Positions 56,806 through 64,000 of a DNA stretch of 64,000 bases are shown one piece after another. Origin of the DNA: Halobacillus massiliensis (GTDB lineage Bacteria; Bacillota; Bacilli; Bacillales; Halobacillaceae); the NCBI RefSeq assembly GCF_900166625.1, contig NZ_LT800499.1:2211731-2275730 (forward strand), in the 5' to 3' direction. Each line of letters opens with the position of its first letter. The first letter of the stretch is position 1. A program made the translations under genes and the position numbers. Under the pieces are notes generated by a model that was given only the letters and a program-made list of their open reading frames with translations, had not been told where the DNA came from and did no database searches.

Positions 56806-58332
56806 CTATTCTTCTAACAGACCTTGTTCTGTTAAAAATTCACGGGCAACTTCTTCAGGATTCCGGTCTTCGTAGTCAACCTGATAATTCATCTGCCTCA
56901 TTTCATCTTCCGTTATTAATCCTCCAAGCTGATTTAACACTTCTTTGAGCTCAGGATATTTCTCTAACGTTTCTTCTCTTAACAACGGTGCTCCCTGATA
57001 GGGAGGGAATAAATTTTCCGGATCTTCTAATGTGGTTAAGTCCAATTCTATCATATAGCTATCCGTGGCGTAAGCATCGATGACATCTACCTCTCCATTT
57101 TCAATAGCGCCTTGTCTTAAGCCAGGATCCATTGTTTCCACTTCTCCAAGATCCAGCCCATAGACCTCTTTCATTCCCTGATAGCCGTCATAGCGGTCGT
57201 TAAATTCAAGAGTGAAACCGGCGGTAATCTGGTCTTCTACAGCTTTTAAGTCGCCAATTGTTTCTAAACCGTATTGTTCAGCTGTTTCCTTTGTCGTAGC
57301 TACTGTATACGTATTGTTAAATTTCATCGGTTCAAGAAAAGCCATTTGATATTCATTTGACATTCCTTTTTTTGCCTGTTCATAAACTTCACGACTGTCG
57401 TTGCTTTCTGCCTCCTGGCTAAGCAGTGAAACAATGGCTGTACCTGTAAATTCCGGATAAATGTCAATACTTCCGCTTTGTAAGGCACTGAATACCATTT
57501 CTGTTTTTCCGAGGTTAGGTTCAAGTCCTACAGATAGATCCGTTTCTTCTTCAATCAATAATTTATACATGTTAATTAAAATAGAAGGTTCTGAACCGAG
57601 CTTAGCTCCAATCGTTATATCTTTTCTCACATCTCCGCCAAAGGCAAGTGGACCAGCAGCAATTAAGGCAAATGCGGATAGCAGTATGACTAAAGAGCGA
57701 AATCCGGCTTTGGCTGATGTACGTTCAAATAAACGAAGAATAAGATCGAGCAAAATGGCAAGCAGTGCAGCAGGAACAGCACCTAAAACAATAAGGTTCA
57801 CATCACCGCCGCGGTCTAATCCCAGGAGGATTAAATCACCAAGTCCGCCGGCACCAATCAGAGCGGCAATTGTAGTCGTCCCTACAATTAAAACCATTGA
57901 AGTCCTGATGCCGGCCATAATAACCGGCATGGCAAGCGGCAGCTCCACTCGTGCTAAACGTCGAAATGAGTTCATTCCCATCCCTGTAGCCGCTTCTTTT
58001 AAGGCTGGATTGACTTCTTTAATACCGATGTACGTGTTTCTGAGGATGGGCAAAAGACCATAAGCCGTTAAAGCGATGATCGCAGGTGTCTGCCCGATCC
58101 CAAAGAAAGGAATTAAGAAAGCTAATACAGCCAAGCTTGGAATCGTCTGTAGAACAGCTGCAGCCCCTATAATAGGCTCTGCAACCTTCTGCTTTCTCGT
58201 TAAGTATAGCCCCAGTGGAACGGATATGAGGGTGGCTAATACGAGGGAAATCATCGAAATTTGAAGGTGTTCCCAAATCTTCTCTAAAAATATTCCCTGA
58301 CGGCTCTGAAACACTTCTAAAAATTCATTCAC
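56806..58332 (-). CDS. Osmoprotectant ABC transporter permease-substrate-binding fusion (OpuF-type)
   Basis: 508 residues in two parts. Residues 1-215 are a ProW-type permease with five or six helices and the EAA-like loop EAATGMGMNSFRRLARVELPLAMPVIMAGIRT. After a further helix, residues about 235-508 are an OpuAC-type binding protein (ITIGAKLGSEPSILINMYKLLIEE, YPEFTGTAIVSLL, VIDAYATDSYMIELDL) facing outside. It should take up glycine betaine or related solutes. The GTG start overlaps the ATPase stop by four bases. Confidence 0.93.
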   Translation of the reverse strand: MNEFLEVFQSRQGIFLEKIWEHLQISMISLVLATLISVPLGLYLTRKQKVAEPIIGAAAVLQTIPSLAVLAFLIPFFGIGQTPAIIALTAYGLLPILRNTYIGIKEVNPALKEAATGMGMNSFRRLARVELPLAMPVIMAGIRTSMVLIVGTTTIAALIGAGGLGDLILLGLDRGGDVNLIVLGAVPAALLAILLDLILRLFERTSAKAGFRSLVILLSAFALIAAGPLAFGGDVRKDITIGAKLGSEPSILINMYKLLIEEETDLSVGLEPNLGKTEMVFSALQSGSIDIYPEFTGTAIVSLLSQEAESNDSREVYEQAKKGMSNEYQMAFLEPMKFNNTYTVATTKETAEQYGLETIGDLKAVEDQITAGFTLEFNDRYDGYQGMKEVYGLDLGEVETMDPGLRQGAIENGEVDVIDAYATDSYMIELDLTTLEDPENLFPPYQGAPLLREETLEKYPELKEVLNQLGGLITEDEMRQMNYQVDYEDRNPEEVAREFLTEQGLLEE

Positions 58333-59396
58333 GGCTGAACCACCCCATTTTCTGTTTTAAGCTGCTTTTTGAGGTAGAGGACGATATCTTTATAAGAAAG
58401 AGTACCTAATACTTTGCCTTCTTTCGTTACAGGCAGAACTGCGTAATCTCCTTCTTCAAAAATTTTCATAGCTTCTTTCAGCGGCATATCATGGGCTAAA
58501 ACAGGCACATCCATTTTTTCCCCGTGCTTAATGCCGTACGCAAAAGTGCCATTTTCGTTTTTAATGGCGTAAATTCCGTGTTCTGGTACTCCCCCGTCTT
58601 CCCATTCCTTCACAGTGTAGAGCTGTTGATTCGTCTGATCAATCATAACGTCTACAGCTGTCTGCCATGGAGATTTTCTTTCTCCGATAAAATTTTCAAC
58701 AAAAGAATTAGCAGGCTTAAGAATTAAATTTTGAGGCGTATCCAGCTGAATGATTTCTCCTTCTTTCATCAAACAGATTCTGTCCCCCATGGCCATCGCT
58801 TCATCAATATCATGAGTGACAAATACAATCGTTTTTTTAATTTCTTTATGAAGTGATCGTATGTCCTTTTGAAGCTGCTCACGGCTTATAGGATCAAGCG
58901 CGCTGAAGGGCTCGTCCATTAAAATAATATCAGGATCCGCAGCTAGTGCCCGTATCACTCCTACTCGCTGCTGCTGACCTCCTGAAAGCTCGCTTGGTTT
59001 TCTTTTTTTATAAACATCGGGATCGAGGCCTACCATGTTCATGAGTTCATCTGTTCTTTTTGAGAGTTCTTTCTTTTTCCACTTTTTCATTTCTGGAACA
59101 ACAGCAATATTTTCTTCTACCGTCATATGCGGAAATAAAGCAATTTCCTGCAGCACATACCCGGTGTTCCATCTTAATTCATGAATTTTATAATCTTTTA
59201 TATCTTTATTTTTTATAAACACAGATCCCTCTGTAGGTTCAATTAACCGGTTAATCATCTTCATCATCGTTGTTTTTCCGCATCCGCTCGGTCCAATTAG
59301 AGTAAGAAACTCTCCTTCTCTAATTTCTAAATCAACTTCTTTAAGAGCCTGCGTCCCATCGGGATATGTTTTTGTTACCTTTTCAAATGTGATCAA
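58329..59396 (-). CDS. Osmoprotectant ABC transporter ATPase with CBS domain
   Basis: A 355-residue ABC ATPase: Walker A GPSGCGKTTMMKMINR, signature LSGGQQQRVGVIRALAADPDIILMDEPFSALD, His-loop FVTHDIDEAMAMG, then a C-terminal CBS region (about 250-345, ending DYAVLPVTKEGKVLGTLSYKDI) that in OpuA-type systems senses ionic strength or c-di-AMP. TTG 59396 follows GAGAGGG. With the fused permease-binding protein it makes a complete two-gene OpuF-like transporter. Confidence 0.94.
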   Translation of the reverse strand: MITFEKVTKTYPDGTQALKEVDLEIREGEFLTLIGPSGCGKTTMMKMINRLIEPTEGSVFIKNKDIKDYKIHELRWNTGYVLQEIALFPHMTVEENIAVVPEMKKWKKKELSKRTDELMNMVGLDPDVYKKRKPSELSGGQQQRVGVIRALAADPDIILMDEPFSALDPISREQLQKDIRSLHKEIKKTIVFVTHDIDEAMAMGDRICLMKEGEIIQLDTPQNLILKPANSFVENFIGERKSPWQTAVDVMIDQTNQQLYTVKEWEDGGVPEHGIYAIKNENGTFAYGIKHGEKMDVPVLAHDMPLKEAMKIFEEGDYAVLPVTKEGKVLGTLSYKDIVLYLKKQLKTENGVVQP

Positions 59397-59466
59397 TAGT
59401 TGACCCTCTCTTTCTATATCTGTCCCTATTCTTCCCTTATTCCCTGTCTTTTAAATCTTCAAAACT

Positions 59467-60543
59467 TCACTCATAGATACTGCTTTTTCTTAAGAGAATG
59501 AACGAATAGAGATTTTTCACGATTACTTTTAAAACTGAGTACAACGGCACAGCGATTACCATGCCTATAAAGCCAAATAAAGCCGCCGCTACGATTAACA
59601 GCAGAATAATAGTCAGCGGATGGACATTAAGCCTTTGCCCAAGAACTACGGGCGCCACGAGGTTGCCTTCAATCTGCTGAACAACAGCCATCGTAATAAG
59701 GACATAGACAGCCATAGACGGATCCTGTGTCATACTGACGACCAAAGCCGGGATCACACCAAGTACCGGACCAAAAAAAGGAATAACAGCTGTTACAAAA
59801 ACAAATATTCCAAGAATCAGCGCATAATCGAGCCCGATGATCAAATATCCGATATACATGAGCACACCATCAACAAAAGCTACCGTAATCTGTCCAATAA
59901 TATAAGCACCCAGTGTTTTATCGATATTGCTTAATAAATTAAGCCCTTTTTGCTCATGCTGTTCTGGAAGAAACCTTATGAGAAATAAAGGGAGCTTCCA
60001 TCCATCTTTTAATAGAAAGAATAATATAAAAGGAACGACTATGATGACGGTTGCTGCACTGGCAGCAGCAGCGGCTATTTCGGTTACATGGTCCCCGGCA
60101 GACTCGACAAAGCCGCTGAGATAACTGGCTGCTTTTTGTCTCAAACTCTCAAAAGAAAAAAGTCCTAAATTGTTCTCTTCTATCAGCTTCTCTGCCTGGT
60201 CAGCCGTTTTGGATAAATCTTCGGGCAAACTTGTGGAAAGACGCTGAACCTGTTCAGAAATCGTGTTTGCCAGCAGTTTAATACCCCCGTAGACTAATCC
60301 AGCTATTCCTGTAAAAACGACTAATATTGCCGCTGGCTTCGGAATAAATGGTATTTTTCCAACCCAGAAAACAGCTGGTTTTAATATGTAATAAAAGAAG
60401 CCTGCGATCAGGACCGGATAAAATAAGGTAGAGAGAATGACAAACACCGGACTGAAAAAATTTAGAAGCTCGAGAAAAAACACACAGATTAAAAGTAAGA
60501 TCAACCCTGTTGTATATTTAAAAAACGAATGAGTCCACCACAT
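59467..60543 (-). CDS. AI-2E family transporter
   Basis: A 358-residue membrane protein of the UPF0118/AI-2E exporter family with about seven helices and the conserved GQITVAFVDGVLMYIGYLIIGLDYALILGIFVFVTAVIPFFGPVLGVIPALV region, then VAPVVLGQRLNVHPLTIILLLI. Members export autoinducer-2, ions or metabolites; some are sodium/proton antiporters in halophiles. The substrate is open. AGGAGG precedes the ATG at 60543. Confidence 0.92.
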   Translation of the reverse strand: MWWTHSFFKYTTGLILLLICVFFLELLNFFSPVFVILSTLFYPVLIAGFFYYILKPAVFWVGKIPFIPKPAAILVVFTGIAGLVYGGIKLLANTISEQVQRLSTSLPEDLSKTADQAEKLIEENNLGLFSFESLRQKAASYLSGFVESAGDHVTEIAAAAASAATVIIVVPFILFFLLKDGWKLPLFLIRFLPEQHEQKGLNLLSNIDKTLGAYIIGQITVAFVDGVLMYIGYLIIGLDYALILGIFVFVTAVIPFFGPVLGVIPALVVSMTQDPSMAVYVLITMAVVQQIEGNLVAPVVLGQRLNVHPLTIILLLIVAAALFGFIGMVIAVPLYSVLKVIVKNLYSFILLRKSSIYE

Positions 60544-60595
60544 ATCTATTCCTCCTACTTGCTATCAAATGGTGTTTACCACTCCTCGTCCCTTT

Positions 60596-60829
60596 TTAAT
60601 CCCGAGTTTTATATTCTTTTACTAGTTCCCCGCATAAATACTCATAACAGCCCTTTATTGAACTCCTGCATTCATGGACTTCTCTACTTTCAATTTCAAA
60701 TAATCCGTACCTATTTTTACTTATTTTATAATCGGCAATTATTACTGGCCTTTCATATTCCACCTGTTGTAATAAATCAAATAAAGGATCGCTGCTGCTA
60801 TCTTGTTGAAACAAACATATTTGTTCCAA
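60596..60829 (-). CDS. Small hypothetical protein
   Basis: About 77 residues, acidic, with three cysteines; no family recognised. GAGGTGA lies about five bases before TTG 60829; the GTG at 60838 overlaps that site. It lies between the cyclase-family gene and the AI-2E gene. Confidence 0.5.
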   Translation of the reverse strand: MEQICLFQQDSSSDPLFDLLQQVEYERPVIIADYKISKNRYGLFEIESREVHECRSSIKGCYEYLCGELVKEYKTRD

Positions 60830-60978
60830 AGTTATCACCTCGCCTTCAGTGATCTACTTTATAAAAAATTCGACATCTTTTTGTGAATTCCTCCACAAAA
60901 TCATGCGGCAGCATTTGCGACATTACTTAAAGCATGTAAAAATAGAAGTAGAATACAGTTTTGAAAGGAGAATATCTT

Positions 60979-61590
60979 TTGAAAATGATTGATATTACGG
61001 CACCTGTTTATGAAGGGATGCCCGTCTATAAAAACAAAGAGGAAAAGCAGCCAAATTTTAAAAGCCAAACAAATGGTCATGTAACAGAATCCCGTCTAGA
61101 AATCGATGCACATACGGGAACCCACATCGATGCCCCGTTACATATGGTCAACGACGGCGACACTTTTGAATCGATTTCACTCGATAGCCTTGTAGGCGAA
61201 GCCAAAGTATTTGATTTAACGGAAGTAGAAGACGGTATTACAAAACGAGATTTAGAGGAACTGGATATTAAAGAAAATGATTTTGTCCTGTTTAAAACCA
61301 AAAATTCATTTGAAGATGAATTTAATTTTGAATTTATTTATGTGAAAGAGGATGCAGCAAACTACTTAGTAGAGAAGAAAATTCGTGGAGTTGGAATTGA
61401 TTCTCTTGGAATCGAACGGAGTCAGCCTGAGCACCCGACTCATAAAGCGCTTTTCGGTGCAGGAATTATCGTTATCGAAGGCCTTCGTTTGAAGGATGTG
61501 GATCCTAAAAGCTATCAAATGGTCGCTGCACCTATGAAACTTTTAGGCACTGACGCCTCGCCTGCACGTGTTTTACTATTTGATAATTAA
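60979..61590 (+). CDS. Cyclase-family (KynB-like) metal hydrolase
   Basis: A 203-residue protein with the metal motif HTGTHIDAPLHMV (about residues 44-56) and GVGIDSLGIERSQPEHPTHKALFGAGIIVIEGL. The family includes kynurenine formamidase, but no tryptophan-catabolism genes are near, so the substrate is unknown. TTG 60979 has AAAGGAG eight bases upstream and is preferred; an ATG lies at 60985. One of two + strand genes right of dif. Confidence 0.9.
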   Translation: MKMIDITAPVYEGMPVYKNKEEKQPNFKSQTNGHVTESRLEIDAHTGTHIDAPLHMVNDGDTFESISLDSLVGEAKVFDLTEVEDGITKRDLEELDIKENDFVLFKTKNSFEDEFNFEFIYVKEDAANYLVEKKIRGVGIDSLGIERSQPEHPTHKALFGAGIIVIEGLRLKDVDPKSYQMVAAPMKLLGTDASPARVLLFDN

Positions 61591-61595
61591 TAACG

Positions 61596-61630
61596 AAAAG
61601 GCTGCCGTTTTCCATCGGCAGTCTTTTTTT
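61596..61630 (+). terminator. Rho-independent terminator after the cyclase-family gene
   Basis: AAGGCTGCCG pairs with CGGCAGTCTT (one G-U), followed by seven T. Confidence 0.88.
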
Positions 61631-61716
61631 CTGCGTTGAAAAGATAATGGGGCTGACCATATTTTCTTGCCTCATTTCACAGCGGAAAGAGGGTTTCGTT
61701 TAGCTTAATATAGAAA

Positions 61717-62118
61717 GCCGGGCCTCGTGGAAAAGACTCGCTTTCCATCGGCGAACGGTGAGCTTCCTCGGGCTAAAGCTTTTCGGGATTACTCCCTGGT
61801 TCTGTACCCCATATAAGCTTTTTAAAATTCTACAAAAAGAAAATCCTGTTCCGTTTGCCTGAATATGTAGAATCGGGCCAAGGGAAAGACTCGCTTTCCA
61901 TGGGCGAACGGTGAGCTTCCTCAGGCTAAAGCCTTCCAGGATCTCACCCTGTTCTTCTCTCCCATAGGAGTCTCGCCGTTTCCCCCGGCCCTTTACGTTT
62001 TTTTGAGTAACGGAACATTGAGTAAGAAAAGACTAATCCTATTAGGGGATCACTGAAACTGTAGTGTTCCGGTTATGCTAACATTGGTAAAGAGGCTGGG
62101 AAATGGCGAGACTCCTTG
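61717..62118 (-). repeat. Bacillaceae intergenic repeat: two tandem copies and an inverted fragment
   Basis: This fills most of a 640-base gene-free gap. Copy A (61717-61805) and copy B (61872-61990) share about 85 bases, including GACTCGCTTTCCAT, GGCGAACGGTGAGCTTCCTC and GGCTAAAGC. Read on the - strand, copy B has the order GGGGGAAACGGCGAGACTCC, then GGTGAGATCC, then GGAAAGCGAGTCTTTCC. This matches, from memory, a dispersed repeat seen in many Bacillaceae genomes. A fragment in the opposite orientation (GGCTGGGAAATGGCGAGACTCC) is at 62094-62115. Confidence 0.8.
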
Positions 62119-62221
62119 CCACTTAAAAAACTAAGGCGCACCTTCGAGATCGAATGATTTTCCGCCAAAAGATATAAATTAATGAACAGGCGCTTTTCTT
62201 CAAACCCTTTGTGATTGCTCA

Positions 62222-62259
62222 TAAAAATAAAAAAGGATGACACAGAGCGTGTCATCCTT
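62222..62259 (-). terminator. Rho-independent terminator of zwf-gnd
   Basis: AAGGATGACAC pairs with GTGTCATCCTT around a 5-base loop; on the - strand it is followed by a T-rich tract. It sits just after the gnd stop. Confidence 0.93.
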
Positions 62260-62269
62260 CTTCCCTTTT

Positions 62270-63679
62270 CTATTTTAACCATTCCGTATGGAAAGTTCCT
62301 TCTTTGTCAATACGCTGATACGTATGGGCACCGAAATAGTCCCGCTGCGCCTGAAGCAGGTTTGCAGGCAGTGTAGCTGTTCGGTAGCTGTCATAATAAG
62401 CAAGTGCGCTGGAGAAGCCTGGAACCGGAATTCCTTGTTCGATCGCCAAAGAGAGTACTTCCCTTAGACTGCTTTGATAATTCTCCACAATATCATGGAA
62501 GTATGGATCAAGAAGCAGGTTATCAAGATCTGCCTCACGATCATAGGCTTCTTTAATTTTTTGCAGGAATTGAGCGCGAATGATACAGCCGCCTCTAAAG
62601 ATCATTGCGATGTCTCCGTACGCCAGATTCCAGTCATATTCATTGGAAGCCGCACGCATTTGAGCAAATCCCTGGGCATAAGAGCAAATTTTACTCATGT
62701 AAAGGGCTTTTCTAATAGCTTCAATAGCTTCTTCCTTGTTACCTGTAAATGGTTTAGCATTTGGACCGTTTAAAATCTTGCTGGCTTTTACACGTTCTTC
62801 TTTCATGGCAGAAATAAAGCGGGAGAATACAGACTCTGTAATAATCGGCAGAGGAACACCTAGATCAAGAGCGCTTTGGCTTGTCCACTTGCCAGTCCCT
62901 TTCTGGCCTGCCGTATCAAGGATGACGTCAACAAGCGGTTTGCCTGTTTCCTCGTCCACTTTAGTGAAAATGTCTGCTGTAATTTCTATAAGATAACTGT
63001 CCAATTCACCTTTATTCCACTCGGCAAACACTTCATGCAGCTCCTCGGTGGATAGCTCTAACACGTTCTTTAAGATGAAGTAAGCTTCAGAAATAAGCTG
63101 CATATCACCGTACTCAATTCCGTTATGAACCATTTTCACATAGTGACCGGCCCCGTCTGGCCCCACATATGTAGTACAAGGGACTCCTTCTACACGGGCA
63201 GCTATTGCTTCTAAAATCGGCTGGACATGCTCAAAAGCTTCTTTCTGCCCCCCAGGCATGATGGAAGGACCTGTTAGTGCGCCTTCTTCCCCGCCGGAAA
63301 CACCTGTACCGATAAAGTGAATGCCTGATTCAGCAAGCTCTTTATTTCTTCGAATCGTATCCTGATAGAACGTATTCCCGCCATCGATTAAAATGTCTCC
63401 ATTATCGAGGTGTGGGAGAAGGGATTCAATCGTAGCATCAGTCGCCGGTCCTGCTTTAACCATAAGCAAGATTTTACGAGGTTTTTCAAGGGAAGCTACA
63501 AACTCTTCAATGGAGGAAGCGCCTTTAAAGTTCTTTCCGGCTGCTTCGTTAGCAAGAAATTCATCTGTTTTTTCCTGTGTACGGTTAAATACAGCTACGG
63601 AATAGCCTCTGCTCTCAATATTCAATGCTAAGTTTTTGCCCATAACCGCTAAGCCTACAACACCAATTTCCTGTGACAA
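62270..63679 (-). CDS. gnd: 6-phosphogluconate dehydrogenase (decarboxylating)
   Basis: A 469-residue protein, the standard length: [29 protein letters not shown] (NADP site), the substrate motif [21 protein letters not shown], and [18 protein letters not shown] with the catalytic Lys. It makes ribulose-5-phosphate, CO2 and NADPH in the oxidative pentose phosphate pathway. TTG 63679 has AAGGAG nine bases upstream; the ATGs between are too close to it. Confidence 0.96.
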   Translation of the reverse strand: MSQEIGVVGLAVMGKNLALNIESRGYSVAVFNRTQEKTDEFLANEAAGKNFKGASSIEEFVASLEKPRKILLMVKAGPATDATIESLLPHLDNGDILIDGGNTFYQDTIRRNKELAESGIHFIGTGVSGGEEGALTGPSIMPGGQKEAFEHVQPILEAIAARVEGVPCTTYVGPDGAGHYVKMVHNGIEYGDMQLISEAYFILKNVLELSTEELHEVFAEWNKGELDSYLIEITADIFTKVDEETGKPLVDVILDTAGQKGTGKWTSQSALDLGVPLPIITESVFSRFISAMKEERVKASKILNGPNAKPFTGNKEEAIEAIRKALYMSKICSYAQGFAQMRAASNEYDWNLAYGDIAMIFRGGCIIRAQFLQKIKEAYDREADLDNLLLDPYFHDIVENYQSSLREVLSLAIEQGIPVPGFSSALAYYDSYRTATLPANLLQAQRDYFGAHTYQRIDKEGTFHTEWLK

Positions 63680-63719
63680 AATCATCATCTCCTTAATATT
63701 ATTACATGATTCAGAAAGC

Positions 63720-64000
63720 TTACCACCATCTAAATCCATTTTCCGCCAGTAGTTTATCGGCTGCTTTAGGACCCATAGAGCCCGATTCATATAAGTGCAG
63801 CTCTGTACTGTCTTCTTTAAAAACTTCCAAGATAGGCTGAACCCATTGCCAGGATAATTCTACTTCATCCCAATGAGCAAAATATGTCTGGTCACCTTCA
63901 AACGCGTCCTGCAGCAGAAGTTCATATGCTTCAGGGAGTTCACTTTGGTCCCGCGAAAAGTTAATGTGCACAGGTTCAAGCTTATCATTGTTTAAAGTGT
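63720..64000 (-). CDS. zwf: Glucose-6-phosphate dehydrogenase, C-terminal part
   Basis: The last 93 residues are visible, continuing beyond the window edge. [37 protein letters not shown] and [18 protein letters not shown] are the conserved C-terminal part of G6PDH. It lies 40 bases upstream of gnd on the same strand, giving the usual zwf-gnd pair of the oxidative pentose phosphate pathway. Confidence 0.93.
   Translation of the reverse strand, partial: TLNNDKLEPVHINFSRDQSELPEAYELLLQDAFEGDQTYFAHWDEVELSWQWVQPILEVFKEDSTELHLYESGSMGPKAADKLLAENGFRWW

Noticed and set aside
57461-58063. 200-residue open frame on the + strand
   Set aside because: It lies entirely antisense to the osmoprotectant permease gene, which has clear homology; composition is that of a shadow frame.
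62073-62282. 69-residue ORF on the - strand after gnd
   Set aside because: It overlaps the gnd terminator and the inverted repeat fragment, has no ribosome binding site of note and no recognisable family.
63416-63423. A GAGAAGGG octamer read as a SpoIIIE/FtsK orienting sequence
   Set aside because: A single occurrence inside gnd on the unexpected strand says nothing; polarity needs counts over a much larger region.

Overview
The window looks like the chromosome of a moderately halophilic or marine low-GC Bacillaceae, close to Halobacillus, Pontibacillus or Virgibacillus. The evidence is a set of Bacillus-type genes and gene orders (bpsA-bpsB, thyA-dfrA, tatA-tatC, sbcD-sbcC, a two-headed dynamin, parE-parC, an yngJ-to-yngE block), strong AGGAGG ribosome binding sites with frequent TTG/GTG starts, and osmoprotectant uptake genes of the OpuF type. 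No rRNA, tRNA, CRISPR array, prophage or insertion sequence was seen. The genus is an inference.

The central result is that the window spans the replication terminus. A 28-bp sequence at 37848-37875 matches the Firmicute chromosome-dimer resolution site dif. To its left (1-36.8 kb) nearly all genes lie on the + strand; to its right (38.6-64 kb) nearly all lie on the - strand, as expected if the two forks meet here. The 1.16-kb gene-free region around dif also holds an imperfect palindrome of about 78 bp abutting dif. A repeated motif with core TAGTAGCAACTCC occurs five times around dif: two copies to the left in + orientation (34.34 and 36.78 kb) and three to the right in - orientation (38.13, 38.32, 38.52 kb). 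The leftmost copy lies about 110 bp upstream of a 126-residue winged-helix protein that resembles the Bacillus subtilis replication terminator protein Rtp in size and architecture. Together these suggest a compact RTP/Ter-like fork trap with its own Ter sequence. This is a hypothesis drawn from sequence pattern and layout.

Left arm, 1-37.4 kb: a short-chain dehydrogenase and an alkylpyrone pair (type III polyketide synthase plus methyltransferase); an RNase H-like protein and a queuosine-precursor transporter preceded by a preQ1-I riboswitch candidate; a frameshifted formate-tetrahydrofolate ligase; an HD hydrolase, thyA, dfrA, mobA, two tatA copies and tatC; yozE with a probable ATT start; sbcDC; ung; a YqfQ-like protein; an MsrA-MsrB fusion; small enzymes and regulators; the dynamin-like GTPase; a Cu-Zn SOD-like protein; cold-shock genes; an ABC-F ATPase; a LysM-3D cell-wall protein; the Rtp-like gene; a luciferase-like monooxygenase; and a CvfB-type S1 protein.

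Right arm, 38.5-64 kb: a sulfolipid (SQDG) gene pair, unusual for a non-photosynthetic Firmicute; a divergent acyl-CoA synthetase; a complete leucine/isovalerate catabolic operon with its TetR regulator and a candidate operator; parE-parC; a CoA-binding protein; a two-gene osmoprotectant ABC transporter; an AI-2E family permease; a cyclase-family hydrolase; a Bacillaceae intergenic repeat region; and gnd with the end of zwf.
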